Below, piece by piece: positions 35,050 through 47,860 of a stretch of 64,000 nt of DNA. The notes under the pieces are model-generated. The model had not been told where the DNA came from. It saw only the letters and a list, made by a program, of their open reading frames with translations, and did no database searches. The stretch is from Sinotaia quadrata. Taxonomy: Eukaryota > Mollusca > Gastropoda > Architaenioglossa > Viviparidae. Positions within the stretch are counted from its first letter, which is position 1. Each line of letters begins with the position of its first letter. The stretch covers positions 30,639,564 to 30,703,563 of the forward strand of contig CM054177.1 in assembly GCA_028829895.1 (NCBI GenBank). The letters run 5' to 3'. Position numbers and translations under genes: made by a program.

Positions 35050-35285
35050 AAAAAACCTTTAATGTAGCCAACAGTTTGTACACACTCGAATACCTTTTAA
35101 GTATCCAAATGTACACTTGCAAATACCGTTAAATTTAACCAACAGTTTGTACACACACGAGTATCCTGAAAGCAAAGTAGACAAATGTTTGTACATACAA
35201 GGACCTTTAAAGCAGCCAACAGTTTGTACACACACAAGTACCTTTAAAGTAAAATAGCCAACAGTTTGGACACACAAGTACACAT
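35050..35285. repeat. Decayed repeat, about 35-60 bp unit
   Basis: Copies share agccaacagtttgtacacac and acctttaaag. About five copies can be followed. Confidence 0.8.
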
Positions 35286-35469
35286 ATCTGTATGACTTAT
35301 TTTAAGTTTATCTTCTCTAAGATCTCCAGTCACGTCCAGTCACGAGCAAGTTGGCGTCATCCTTAAAAGACACAATCTGAGTAATTTAAGTTCACTGTGG
35401 CAAAAATTAATTCTTATCTAATGACGTTTGACTTTAAATTTGAGTTTAATGCCATCCTTCAAAAACCAT

Positions 35470-36306
35470 CGTCAACTTCAATATGGCTATTTATAAATAT
35501 CGAGCAATCCTTCAGCAAATATCCTTCAAAGACCATGGCACACTTTAATAAAATTGTATAAACTCAGTATGGCTGTTTATACATATCGAGCAATCCTTCA
35601 GCAAATATCCTTCAAAGACCATGGCACACTTTAATAAAATTGTATAAACTCAGTATGGCTGTTTATAAATATCGAGCAATCCTTCAGCAAATATCCTTCA
35701 AAGACCATGGCACACTTTAATAAAATTGTATAAACTCAGTATGGCTGTTTATAAATATCGAGCAATCCTTCAGCAAATATCCTTCAAAGACCATGGCACA
35801 CTTTAATAAAATTGTATAAACTCAGTATGGCTGTTTATAAATATCGAGCAATCCTTCAGCAAATATCCTTCAAAGACCATGGCACACTTTAATAAAATTG
35901 TATAAACTCAGTATGGCTGTTTATAAATATCGAGCAATCCTTCAGCAAATATCCTTCAAAGACCATGGCACACTTTAATAAAATTGTATAAACTCAGTAT
36001 GGCTGTTTATAAATATCGAGCAATCCTTCAGCAAATATCCTTCAAAGACCATGGCACACTTTAATAAAATTGTATAAACTCAGTATGGCTGTTTATAAAT
36101 ATCGAGCAATCCTTCAGCAAATATCCTTCAAAGACCATGGCACACTTTAATAAAATTGTATAAACTCAGTATGGCTGTTTATACATATCGAGCAATCCTT
36201 CAGCAAATATCCTTCAAAGACCATGGCACACTTTAATAAAATTGTATAAACTCAGTATGGCTGTTTATACATATCGAGCAATCCTTCAGCAAATATCCTT
36301 CAAAGA
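35470..36306. repeat. 86 bp tandem array, ten copies, nearly identical
   Basis: ggctgtttataaatatcgag recurs every 86 bp at 35,575, 35,661 and on to 36,263, after one diverged copy at 35,487. The unit also contains caatccttcagcaaatatcc and aaagaccatggcacac. Copies differ mainly at one base (tttataaatat or tttatacatat). The last unit stops inside the shared sequence caaagac at 36,301-36,307. Confidence 0.97.
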
Positions 36307-36345
36307 CTCAATCTGGTTTGCTAAGAGCACGGCATCAACGGTGTA

Positions 36346-36520
36346 GTTAAGGCAAAACTGAACATCTTTTACAGTCTTGATTGGTGTAAATATTATTCTT
36401 AACATAAGGCAAAACTGAACATCTTTTACAGTCTTGATTGGTGTAAATATTATTCTTAACATAAGGCAAAACTGAACATCTTTTACAGTCTTGATAGGTG
36501 TAAATATTATTCTTAACATA
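36346..36520. repeat. 57 bp tandem triplication
   Basis: Three copies of ggcaaaactgaacatctttt plus acagtcttgattggtgtaaa and a tail. Nineteen codons long, so the minus strand shows a periodic frame that is not a gene. Confidence 0.95.
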
Positions 36521-36849
36521 TGTGGGCTATATATTGTTGTGTATATTTGTCGCTTTTAAGTTCCAGACTTTACTTGTAATGTGGAATGTGTCGGCGTCGA
36601 TGTTGTACTTAGTTAACCCAGTTTTCTTGAAGCCGGCACAAAATTGTTAAATGATTTCGTTAAATGATTATCTCGGTCTAGCTGGGGGAGAACAAGTGTC
36701 ACGTGCTGCAATAGAAAAGCGTCAACAATGCGGAACAAAAGATGACGTAGAAACTCTTGCATGCCTGTAAGACGCCCTCTGACCTTTGACTTAATCTCTC
36801 CAAAGGCTTGTCTTTCATATTTGTGTTGCACTTTATCACTTTATTATGT
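36521..36849. other. Short unique intergenic stretch
   Basis: A 72-codon minus-strand frame (36,613-36,831) is non-repetitive but has no recognised domain and no flanking exons. Nothing is claimed. Confidence 0.4.
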
Positions 36850-37145
36850 CTTGACAGGAGCTACTAGGCACTGAAGAATTACAACAGATGTGACAGGAGC
36901 AAAGAGGCACTGGAAAGATAAAGCCGACATGACAGGAGCAAAGAGCACTGGAAAGATAGAGCCGACATGACAGGAGCAAAGAAGCACTGGAAAGATAGAG
37001 CCGACATGACAGGTAGCAAAGAGGTACTGGAAAGACAGAGCCGACATGACAGGAGCAAAGAGGCACTGGAAAGACAGGGCCGACATGACAGGAACAAAGA
37101 GGCACTGGAAAGATAGAGCCGACATGATAGGAGAAATGAGGCATT
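36850..37145. repeat. Minisatellite, 39 bp unit, seven copies
   Basis: Unit gacaggagcaaagaggcact plus ggaaagatagagccgacat. Being 13 codons long it leaves three overlapping minus-strand frames of 93-102 codons, all artefacts. Confidence 0.95.
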
Positions 37146-37262
37146 AAAGACAGAGCTGGTGTTAGGAGAAATGAACATTGTAAAAATGATATACTAAATA
37201 ATCAAATTGGCAAATAAAAACAATAAGTGAGGCTCTATGGGCCTATAGACAAAGTATCATGA

Positions 37263-37265
<3 letters not shown>

Positions 37266-37320
<55 letters not shown>

Positions 37321-37330
37321 CACACACACA
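37266..37330. repeat. Compound (CT)n(CA)n microsatellite
   Basis: Same arrangement as at 28,162: a CT run passes into a CA run. Confidence 0.96.
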
Positions 37331-37429
37331 GTCACTAACGAGCGCACATGCAATGTGGCCATGAAACTATTTAAACTGGAGAGTTTACTTTTGCATCAAG
37401 CGCATGTTGCTGTCATTATGCAGCAATAA

Positions 37430-38125
37430 TATGAGGTTCCTATTGCAATATATCTCATAGTCTACTAAGACCCTCGATCTTAATATAGCTCACATGCCAT
37501 TATAAGCCATAATCTTAATATAGTTCATAGTCTCAACCAATAATCCTAATATAGCTCATAGCCCAGTTCACATCCCAATCATAAAGTAGCTAACAATCTT
37601 AGTACAACCTCCAGTCCTAAAATAGCTCATAGTCTAGTATAGCCCATAATCTTAATACACTTCATAACCTAGTAGAACCCTCTGTAATATAGCTCATAAA
37701 CTAGTTTAACCTAAATCCTAGTGTAGCTCATAGACTAATTTAACCTAAATCCTAATGTAGCTCATAGACTAATTTAACCTAAATCCTAATGTAGCTCATA
37801 TAATAATTTAACCTCACTCCTAATGTAGCTCATAACTAGTTTAACCTCAATCCTAACGTACCTCGTAAACTAGTTTAACCTCAATCTTAACGTAGCTCAT
37901 AGAATAATTTAACCTCAATCCTAATGTAGCTCATAGAATAATTTAACCTCAATCCTAATGTAGCTCATAAAATAATTTAGCCTCATTCTAATGTAGCTCA
38001 TAAACTAGTTTAACCTCATTCCTAATGTAGCTCATAAACTAGTTTAACCTCACTCCTAATGTAGCTCATAACTAGTTTCAATCCTAACGTACCTCGTAAA
38101 CTAGTCTAACCTCAATCCTAAGTAT
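37430..38125. repeat. Minisatellite, about 34 bp unit, about 20 copies
   Basis: Units share aatcctaatgtagctcatag and aataatttaacctc. The left end (37,430-37,680) is diverged and the right part is more regular. Confidence 0.9.
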
Positions 38126-38337
38126 GTACTGTTAAGAAGTGGAACCAAATCATGACGGAAATGGCTTCTATAGAAGTTCTATTCACGTACTACGTCGACC
38201 TACTCCAAATAATGGTGTGTGTAACTTTCCGATTGTCAAAAATCGAAAAGAGACAAATACGACAAGTACAAATGGTTGGAAAACATCCTGTCAGAAGTCT
38301 TACGGAAAATATACTTCTTAACTCGGACACTCAGTAT

Positions 38338-38715
38338 TGATATGCACACGCACGCACGCACGTTCACACATAAACGCACTCACACGCATATACACACACG
38401 CACACATACGCACGCGCGCGCGCGAATGCACACACACACATTCCTTACCTGGGCCTCTTTGCACTGGGGATTCACATACCTAGGTGTACGACATGCTCAC
38501 AGAAAGATACACACATTCACGCACACACAAATGTACACATACTTACAAACTTATATATATATATATATATATACGCACTATTGATTTGGGTCTTTGCACA
38601 CAATAAAAATCCGATTAACTGCCTGGGTCTCAGTAAACATTCATTTACACACGCACGTATACATGCCCAGACATATCCTGATCCCGATTGCTCAGCACTG
38701 GGTTACTCCCCTTCA

Positions 38716-38788
<73 letters not shown>
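38338..38788. repeat. CA/CG-rich simple-sequence cluster
   Basis: It includes a mixed CACG/CACA stretch with cgcgcgcgcg at 38,413-38,423, an AT run at 38,553-38,573 and a pure (CA)n run at 38,717-38,788. Several frames of 70-100 codons here are artefacts. The CG alternation is a potential Z-DNA former. Confidence 0.9.
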
Positions 38789-38789
<1 letters not shown>

Positions 38790-39099
38790 TTGGTATCTTT
38801 CTCTAGGCAATAATACATAAATACACACAGACATTCACAATTTGGCTTCTTTTTATAGGCAATAATATACGAACATATACACATAGCCCTATTACACACC
38901 CAATGGCTTGAAATTCTCAACATTCAAACGCGCACAATTTTTTAACTGATTAGTGAATTTAAAATTTTGTAATTATAAAAATATTTATATAAAATATGTT
39001 TCTAACGTTCATTTTTACATTTCCTGATTATCTATCCTCGTTTCGCATAATCTCGTGCATTTAATTCATGCACGGAAAAGATCCGTTCCCTGACACTAA
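38789..39099. other. Intergenic, nothing recognised
   Basis: AT-rich sequence with no coding or structural signal that I can support. Confidence 0.5.
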
Positions 39100-39330
39100 T
39101 CCATGCTCATGTAAAATTAGCAATGTCTTCTGTACATCACTAGTCCACCCTTATCTAAAATTAGCAATGTCTTCTGTACATCACTAGTCCATCCTCAATA
39201 AAATTAACAATGTCTTCTGTATATCACTAGTCCACCCTCATCTAAAATTAGCAATGTCTTCTGTACATCACTAGTCCATCTCATCTAAAATTAACAATGT
39301 CTTCTGTATATCACTAGTCATAACTTAAAG
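39100..39330. repeat. Tandem repeat, about 44 bp unit, five copies
   Basis: Copies share aaaattagcaatgtcttctg plus tacatcactagtcca. Confidence 0.92.
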
Positions 39331-39909
39331 CCTCCGAATCTTGCATTTATTTTTAGATCAACATCACATTTACTAACAGGGTCGGATATATTTTAATTTT
39401 AGAACACCTATATATAAATACTTTTTAGTAACGATTCAACAACATCACAAATTTAGAGTATTTTATTATATTGAAAATTCAAATTTACGATATCATAAAA
39501 TTAATTTATGATATAATCTGACATCATAAAATTAGTTAGTGACATCACAACACGAATTTATGAGCTAATAAAATCAGACAAAAAGCGTGAATACTTGACA
39601 TCAAAAAATTAAATTTTATATAATAAAACCAATGAATAGCTTGAACACGTGATGTCATAAAAATTAATTGGTTCGCCATAATCAAAGTATGTAGCAGTGT
39701 TGCGTCACATCTAGTCAAAGTATAAGTTTGCGTCATGTGCAGTGATACACTGCTTGACTGTAGACAAGACACGTAAATGTGAATAGTAAATGGCACTTAA
39801 GAAGCAATATTTACTAAGCACTGCAAGCTTTTACACATATCTAGAGTACAGCTGAATCAACGTCATTTAATCTGTAACAGTCACGTATCTCATATCATCA
39901 CACGCTGGC
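39331..39909. other. Intergenic, weak local repeats
   Basis: Scattered copies of aaaattaat/gacatcataaaatta between 39,480 and 39,670 suggest a decayed array. No gene seen. Confidence 0.45.
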
Positions 39910-40435
39910 CCGTTGCAGATGGTGCAGTACACTACTAAGGACATTAGGTTACAGAAGGCACAGGACACTGCTAAGGACATTAGGATACAGAAGACACAGT
40001 ACACTGCTAAGGACATTAGGTTACAGAAGACACAGTACACTACTAAGGACATTAGGATACAGAAGACACAGTACACTGCTAAGGACATTAGGTTACAGAA
40101 GACACAGTACACTACTAAGGACATTAGGATACAGAAGACAGTACACTAATAAGGACATTAGGATACAGAAGACACAGTACACTGCTAAGGACATTAGGTT
40201 ACAGAAGACACAGGACACTGCTAAGGACATTAGGTTACAGAAGACATAGTACACTGCTAAGGACATTAGGTTACAGAAGGCACAGGACACTGCTAAGGAC
40301 ATTAGGTTACAGAAGGCACAGGACACTGCTAAGGACATTAGGTTACAGAAGGCACAGGACACTGCTAAGGACATTAGGTTACAGAAGGCACAGGACACTG
40401 CTACGGACATTAGGTTACACACAGGATACTGCTAC
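39910..40435. repeat. Minisatellite, 36 bp unit, about 14 copies
   Basis: Unit aaggacattaggttacagaa plus gacacagtacactgct. Twelve codons per unit give frames on both strands (TKDIRIQKTQY-type and VFCNLMSLAVY-type periods) that I reject as genes. Left copies alternate aggtta and aggata; right copies favour aggtta with ggcacaggac. Confidence 0.95.
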
Positions 40436-40990
40436 AGACATATAACTGACGATGTTATAGTATGCTGATATGGAATTTGGACTGAAGATGTAACACACTG
40501 TTTAGGACTTTTTATCTGTAAATGACATAACAAGCTGCTAATGACGCTAGACGTAACACACTTTTATTGACAAAAATGACTGCACATGACATTTGACAGC
40601 AGATAATGTAACATGCTGCTAAGGACGATTGCTGACAGATGACATAACATATTATTAGGATATTTCACTGGATGTAACGCTGCCGCAACTATGGTATTTG
40701 ACTGCAGATGATATACAGCTAAAAACGTTTGACTGCAGATGACATGGCATAACGGTAGAGACCGATTTGACTGCAGAAGACATAACACACATGTCATTTG
40801 ATTGCAGATGACATAATATACAGGTAAAGAGTTTGACTGCAGAAGACAGAGCTTACAGTTAAGGACGCTAGACTGCAAATGATGTAGCATATATATCTAA
40901 TGACGTCTGACTGCGAATGACGTAAATCAATGCACGCTGATACTAACACGCACGCCGCTATTAAGAACGTTTAACTGCAGATGGCGCAGT
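40436..40990. repeat. Decayed repeat, about 40-50 bp unit
   Basis: Copies share gactgcagatgacataaca. It looks like an old, diverged relative of the kind of array just to its left, though the unit text differs. Confidence 0.75.
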
Positions 40991-41269
40991 CAGCTGATGA
41001 CGTTTACAAAAAATGCATGTTCACCAGTGATACAAATCAACCCAGCAGCATTGGAGTCGAGTTGAGTTAAATAAGTAGGCCTAAACTTTTAATGTTTTCA
41101 ACAGTTTCTCACTGACTTTGACTGACTTTGAAAGTGAGGTGATAATGCTTCTTAAAATAAATCCGCCATAAATTTTTATTTCTCATCTGGTCTCTGTAAC
41201 TAACTGCAACAGATTGACAATTGATGGACTGTTTTTAAAGTGTATTTTGGCTGTGTTTATTACGTTGGT

Positions 41270-41880
41270 ATATTACTGACTGTGTACAGTATGTAGACAT
41301 GTCTATAGATAGACGTCAGTCAGTACACTTTGTAGATCTATAGAGATCAGTCAGTACACTTTGTATACATCTATAGATAGACGTCAGTCAGTACAGTGTG
41401 TATACATGTCTATAGATAAACGTCAGTTCAGTCCTAGTAATTTGTCTATAGAGAGACGTCATACAATCCTCTAGATATGCGTCTATAGAGAGACCTCATA
41501 CAGTCCTTCGATATGTCTTTAGAGAGATGTCATAAGTCAATATATATGTGTCTATAGAGAGACATCATAAGTTCCTAGATATGTGTCTATAGAGAGACGT
41601 CATAATCCCCTAGATATGTGTCTATAGAGAGACGTCATAAGTTCCTAGATATGTATCTATAGAGATATGTCATAATCCCCTAGATATGTGTATATAGAGA
41701 GATGTCATAGTTCCTAGATATGTGAGATATGTGTCTATAGAGAGACGTCATAAGTCCCTAAATATGATACAGTCCCTAGGTATGTGTGTCTATAGAGAGA
41801 CGTCATACAATCACTAGATATGTGTGTCTATAGATAGACATCAGTACAGTACCTAGATATTTCTGTAGACAGACTACAAA
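41270..41880. repeat. Minisatellite, about 35-38 bp unit, about 16 copies
   Basis: Units share gtctatagagagacgtcata and a tagatatgt tail. Most copies contain GACGTC. Confidence 0.92.
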
Positions 41881-42119
41881 TGCTCAGTTCGACTCACTTC
41901 TATTGCACACTCGTTGTGACATCCGGTTTCTACCCGGACCAAAAATGTGTTGATGACACGAATAATAGTACACAACAAGTTTTAGCGCTGTACGGGTGGT
42001 CTTTAACCATTCCCTAAATCAAGTTGGTGAGCTTTGGTTAGTTTGTCGAATGAGACGATAAATAGTAACCCGTGTGCTATATGTCGCGTACGCCAAAGGT
42101 AACTTGACCAGAAAGCATT
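41881..42119. other. Short unique intergenic stretch
   Basis: It contains a small hairpin (tccgg, 7 nt loop, ccgga) at about 41,922-41,938. Nothing else recognised. Confidence 0.4.
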
Positions 42120-42535
42120 TCTGACTAAATTGTTTCTACCTGACAAAAACTTTCTCTCTCCTTATCTTTATAAGACACCAAGATCTCCGCCCTCACTACC
42201 CACCAGGTATCAAACTTTCTCTCTCCTTATCTTTATAAGACACCAAGATCTCCGCCCTCACTACCCACCAGATATCAAACTTTCTCTCTCCTTATCTTTA
42301 TAAGACACCAAGATCTTCGCCCTCACTACCCACCAGATATCAAACTTTCTTTCTCCTTATCCACCAGACAATAAGATCTTCACTTTACCAGTCACCAAAA
42401 CTTTCTCTCTCCCTATCTACCAGACAATAAGATCTTCACTTTACCAGTCACCAAAACTTTCTCTCTCCCTATCTACCAGACAATAAGATCTTCACTTTAC
42501 CAGTCACCAAAACTTTCTCTCTCCCTATCCACCAA
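42120..42535. repeat. Two related tandem repeats, about 65 and 57 bp
   Basis: The first three copies share caaactttctctctccttat plus ctttataagacaccaagatc. The next three share cagacaataagatcttcact plus ttaccagtcaccaaaac. Both contain actttctctctcc, so one probably arose from the other. Confidence 0.92.
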
Positions 42536-42849
42536 TACACTTCACAGTCTTTATTCAACCATAACACTACACCTCTCAGAATGTAAACCTCTTCGTGTTG
42601 ATGCATGTCTGTGAAATCAACAATTTTGGCAGTAGACGTGAAACTCAAATCAAACAAATAAACAATGTTCAAATTGCTTTCCACACTTGACGAAAGGCAG
42701 TAGGTGGTCTCCCTTAGACATAAGAGATAATCCATACATACTTATTTATGGGATAGCCGTATCACAAACCTGTATTAGTTTGCTGTTTTTCCGATGTTGA
42801 CACAAGGGCACGTCATTTGGCATTCCACCAATTATGCTGCGGTGAAGAG
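42536..42849. other. Short unique intergenic stretch
   Basis: An 88-codon minus-strand frame starts here (42,735 to 42,469) and runs into the repeat. No domain or splice site supports it. Confidence 0.4.
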
Positions 42850-43125
42850 ATCCTCTCAAACATCAGTGTAGTTTGAACTAGTCGTCCTCAAACATCAGTG
42901 TAGTTTGAACTAGTCGTCCTCAAACATCAGTGTATTTTGAACTAGTCGTCCTCAAACATCAGTGTATTTTGAACTAGTCGTCCTCAAACATCAGTGTAGT
43001 TTGAACTAGACATACTCAAACAATCAGTGTATTTTAAACTAGACATATTCAAACAATCAGTGTATTTTAAACTACACATATTCAATCAGTGTATCTTGAA
43101 CTAAACAACTCAAGCAATTAGCTTA
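42850..43125. repeat. Minisatellite, 32 bp unit, eight copies
   Basis: Unit cctcaaacatcagtgtattt plus tgaactagtcgt. The rightmost copies are diverged. Regular spacing without unique spacers rules out a CRISPR-like layout. Confidence 0.94.
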
Positions 43126-43527
43126 GCTTGAACTGTGCTTTGTAAAACTGTCTGTTAACGTAATGAACTAATCTGGAGAGTTAAAACGATAAATAGAATG
43201 AGTCATTCAGATTTGAGTGTGATGAGTTACTTATCCTCAATTTCCTCAGCAGAAGAGTAAATGTGTTTGCGAATTCGTGTGAAATTTTTTACATCAAAAA
43301 AGAAAAGAAAAAATTATTTACAAAGTTATCGATATTATTCTTTATCTTTCAGTTCTGACAAATTAGGTTAGCTAATAGAATGTAGAATGTGGAACAATGG
43401 GAGGATTATTATCGCGGTCCAAAGGGTTTTCATCATGGCTAAGACCAACTCTGGCAGACCAGCGGATAACATTTATGGCAGCATTTTTTACTATGCACAT
43501 CATTCTCTGCTGAGTCGCTTGCAGTCA
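43126..43527. other. Intergenic, nothing recognised
   Basis: Unique sequence with no gene that I can support. Confidence 0.5.
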
Positions 43528-43960
43528 CTGACATGAGAGTGATATGATATGAGCAGTCACTGACATGAGAGTGATATAACATAAGCAGTCACTGACATGA
43601 GAGTGATATAACATAAGCAGTCACTGACATGAGAGTGATATAACATAAGCAGTCACTGACATGAGAGTGATATAACATAAGCAGTCACTGATATGAGAGT
43701 GATATAACATAAGCAGTCACTGATATGAGAGTGATATAAGCAGTCACTGACATGAGAGTGATATAACATAAGCAGTCACTGACATGAGAGTGATATAACA
43801 TAAGCAGTCACTGACATACGTGCGGTACAAAATGAACAGTCACTTACATGAATGTGATAAAAAAAAAAAAATGAGCAAAACACTGGCAAGAGTGTGATAC
43901 AAAATGATCAGTCACTTACATGAGTGCGTTACAAAATGAGCAGTTGTTGTCAGAAAGAGT
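43528..43960. repeat. Minisatellite, 32 bp unit, about 12 copies
   Basis: Unit gcagtcactgacatgagagt plus gatataacataa. The right edge (43,800-43,960) decays through copies with cagtcacttacatgag. Confidence 0.94.
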
Positions 43961-44029
43961 CAGATAGACAAAGAAACGTGTGCATGACATTTATAGAGAT
44001 GAGAGTGTACGATATATATAAAGAGAGAG

Positions 44030-45060
44030 AGAGAGATGTGTGAATGACATTTATTGTCCTATGTGAATGCTTTTAGAACCGTGTGTGAATATTTATAGAG
44101 CCATGCGTGAATGTTTTTAGAACCTAGTATGAATGTTGATAGAAGCATGTATGTGAATGCTTTTAGAACCCAATATGAATATTGATAGAATCATGTGTGA
44201 ACGCTTTTAGAACCCAATAATGAATGTTGATAGAACCATGTGTGAATACTTTTAGAACCCAATTATGAATGTTGATAGAACCATGTGTGAACGCTTTTAG
44301 AACCCAATAATGAATGTTGATAGAACCATGTGTGAATACTTTTAGAACCCAATTATGAATGTTGATAGAACCATGTGTGAATGATGTGCATGGCGCTTAT
44401 AGAAGCAAGGGTATATGACATTTTAAAGTCACGTGTAAATGTTATTTATAGTCACCTGTAAAAGTGTTTATTATTCATGTGTATGACGCTTATTGAGACA
44501 CAAGTGAATGAGGTTTATGGAGACGTGCATAAAGTCATGTATAAATGATGTTTATAGACGTGTGATATATAGATACATGTGAATATAACGTTTAGGGACC
44601 TGTGTGTGACATTAAGAGCGACATTTATAATGTTTATAGAGATCTGTTGTGGCATTTATAGAGATATGTGAATCTAACGATTAGAGAGACCTGTGTGTAT
44701 GTGATATATAGCGGCATGTGAATATAACGTTTATACATCTGTGTGTGACATTTATAGAGGTATGTGAATATAACGATTATAGGGACCTATGTGTGACATT
44801 TTATAGCGGCATGTGTGTTAAGTTTACAGCGACGTGTGCGCAGTTTATAGAGTTATGCGACATTGAGACGTGTGAAACTTGTATGTGACATTTATATGGA
44901 TAGGTGAATACAACGTTCCTAGAGACGTGTAAGACGTTTATATATATATATCGACATGTGTATGACTTACATAGATCTAGACACGTTGTATGAAACATTT
45001 ATCGACACTCATATATGAGTATAACGTATCTAGAGACAGAGTTATGATAATCTTTCCTTA
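44030..45060. repeat. Minisatellite, 45 bp unit passing into a decayed array
   Basis: From 44,080 to 44,390 the unit is gaatgttgatagaaccatgt plus gtgaacgcttttagaaccca and a tail. From 44,400 to 45,060 only a loose pattern remains (gtgtgacatttatagagata and gtgaatataacg). Confidence 0.88.
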
Positions 45061-45189
45061 CTCACTTTTCCATACTTACCTAAGGAGTTCTAGTTAATAG
45101 TTATATATAGAGACGGATGTGTGTGTGTATGTTTGTATAATTGATTATACAGTACTATTTATTTACACTTAAACTCAGATAGACAATAC

Positions 45190-45570
45190 TATCATAATTT
45201 AATTAGACTGCCTACCCTATTTGACAGTACTGCCATCATTGACATACTGTCTACTGAATAAGATAGCACTGTCATCATTTACCTTGATTGTCTACTCGAT
45301 TAAACAGTACTGTCATATTTTACTTAGACTGTCTACTCGATTAGACAGTATTGTCATCGTTTACTTAGAGTGTCCGCTAAATTAGATAGTACAAAAATGT
45401 CATTCTTTACCTAGACTGTCTACTCGATTAGACAATACTAACATCATATTCTTAAATGTCTACTCGGTTAGACAATACTATCATCATTTACTTAAAGCAG
45501 ATTTTACAATTTACTTAAATTGTCTACTCAGTTAGATGACACTTTCATGATTAATTTTACTTAAACTGTC
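45190..45570. repeat. Minisatellite, about 41 bp unit, about 9 copies
   Basis: Units share ttacttagactgtctactcg plus attagacagtactgtcatc. Confidence 0.92.
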
Positions 45571-46599
45571 CGCCTTGCTATCACACTATAGAACTTTAGG
45601 ACATGTGACGACAAGTTTTCTTGTCTCAATGAGTGGGCGTAGTTGCGACTGGTAAGTAAATAAGAGCCTACGTCATACCTTTGCAGAGGAAACAAATTAA
45701 AATTCTTTACACGTAACAAGCCTTATCTACTTCAAACTTTCCTAAAGCCGCCCTCGGCATAGTAATTAGGCCATTACATAAGAGAAATAAAAATGTTCAA
45801 CATATTTTGCAACTAGCCAAGTGCGTCCCATAAAATAAATTTGCTAAGTGTTGGTGTCTGGATAACAATGTCATATAGTAGGAATGAAAGAAGAATTTAT
45901 TTTTAACAGTACAACAGAAATAAAATGAATAAGACTTTTCATTTTCTTATTATATTTTTATCATATCTTCAGCTGTTACTTGTATTTACTAAATTGTTTA
46001 TTTTCTTCAATTTGATTTTGTATTTTATGGATCCTTTACTTACAGCTGCAGGATAAATTTGTGAACAAGATATTATTTAATTCTTTCATAATTGACTACA
46101 AATGAACAGAACAGAGAATAATGTAATGGGCTAGTGACAGCCGCGAGTGAACAAACAAAATTAGTACTTTCACAATTGATTATTACAGTGAGCAAATTAA
46201 TTTACTATTTTATTTTTTACTACATCAGAACAAGCTAAGATGAATATTTGAACACCTTAACACTACCTGTAGACAAGCTTAATTTACTGCTTTTACTAAG
46301 ATTTACTAAGATTCTACATAGGAAAAAGTTTAATCTAAAAATAATAATGATGCCAGTGACTTAATAAAGCAGCTCTAAGCACTATAAAAAAGATGAAAAC
46401 TAAAGAAAATATGACAGAGAAAGATAGTGAGTCCACATGCAAAATGACAATATAAAACAATAAATATGTTTACAGTAATATACATTAAATGAAATGCATT
46501 TACAAATTTAAAGTTTGAACAAATAATGACACAGCAAGAAAAGTACTAAGCATGCAGATAAAAAATATGTTAAGATTCACCATATGTCATTTCACAATA
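45571..46599. other. Boundary from CpG-rich to CpG-poor DNA
   Basis: CpG is frequent up to about 45,760 and rare from there to about 60,400. A perfect 6 bp hairpin gacaag-tttt-cttgtc lies at 45,610-45,625. No exon was identified. Confidence 0.45.
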
Positions 46600-47225
46600 G
46601 GCTACTCTGTGCAAACAAGCTTCATTTAATACTTTTATAAACTACTATAAGCAAACAAGCTTAATTTAATCCTTTCATAAATTACTACATGTGAACAAGC
46701 TTAATTTAATACTCTTATAAACTATGACATGTGAACAAGCTTAATTTAATACTTTTATAAACTACTGCATGCAAACAAGATTAATTTACTATTTGCATCA
46801 AAAACAATCTGTGAGCAGGATAATTTACTACTTTTCCAAACTATTATGATTTACTAATATTAAAATAACTTCATGTGAGCAAATTTAATTTACTACTTTG
46901 ATTGACTACTACAAGAAACAAGCCTAATTTATTATTTATATAAACTACTAAATGCAAACAAGCTTAATTAACTATTTATATTAAATTATATTTTCCCAAT
47001 AACTTCAGTTTTAGCTGCCAACTTTATGAACACACAGAAAATATACTAATACACTTAAAAAGGAACATTCACAAATAAACAAAATGGGAATAAACAAACA
47101 TTTAATAAACTACTAAAAGTGAACAAATTTAATGTACCACTTTCATAAACTTCACATGTGAACAAGCTTAATTTACTATTTTTATAAACAACTACATGTG
47201 AACAAGCATAATTTACTACTTTACT
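46600..47225. repeat. Minisatellite, 40 bp unit, about 12 copies, interrupted
   Basis: Unit gtgaacaagcttaatttact plus acttttataaactactacat. A 124 bp foreign segment (46,983-47,106) is inserted cleanly inside one unit. Confidence 0.93.
46983..47106 (+). repeat. 124 bp dispersed duplicate, copy 1
   Basis: Starts aaattatattttcccaataa and ends aaacaaacatttaat. It is identical over 124 bp to 49,053-49,176. Here it breaks a unit of the surrounding 40 bp array. No inverted repeats or clear target duplication are visible. Confidence 0.95.
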
Positions 47226-47339
47226 TTTGTTTTGAAACTTTTTAAATCCTCATGTTGCATTGGTATTATGAATTAATATAAAAGCATTAATTGATTGATT
47301 TTGTTTGGGATGAGGGGGGGGGGGTAGATTTCTTTATAT

Positions 47340-47860
47340 TATGTACAGATATTCTATCTTTCACCACAAACTATCTTGTGTGTGTGTATGTGTGTGATTG
47401 TTCATAGAGATCGCACTTATTATCATATTTCCATCTTTTGTAGCAGATTCTTCAATCATTCCTAAAGATTCATCAATCATTTAGTCTGTTATTTCTTTGT
47501 GAAATCTGTTTCTGCTAAATCCATCTTCAATCACTTATTCTAGTAGTCAATCAGTCCTAAAGATTCATTAGTCACTTATTCTATTCAATCATTCCATGAT
47601 CACCAAGTACTTATTCTATTATTCAATCATTCTTAAAATTTAATCAGTCACTTATTCTATTATTCAATCCTTCCTTGAGATTACTCACCATCTTATTCTA
47701 TTATTTAACCATTCCTAGAGATTCATCAATCATTCATAGGGATTCTTCAAACATTCCTAGATTCACCACATTCTATCATTCCTTGAAATTCATACCTTCC
47801 CTTATTCTATTATTCAATCATTCTTGAAATTTAAGAGTCACCCCATTATTTCTTAATGTA
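47340..47860. repeat. Decayed repeat, about 45 bp unit
   Basis: Copies share cttattctattattcaatca and ttcctaaagattcatcaatc. Follows a G run and a TG run at 47,311-47,395. Confidence 0.8.

Noticed and set aside
36836..37178. Three minus-strand frames of 93-102 codons
   Set aside because: Produced by the 39 bp array.
39867..40422. Periodic frames on both strands (VFCNLMSLAVY and TKDIRIQKTQY types)
   Set aside because: They follow the 36 bp minisatellite exactly and start and stop with it.
42850..43125. Regular 32 bp direct repeats resembling a CRISPR array
   Set aside because: The repeats are contiguous with no unique spacers and the genome is eukaryotic; it is a minisatellite.
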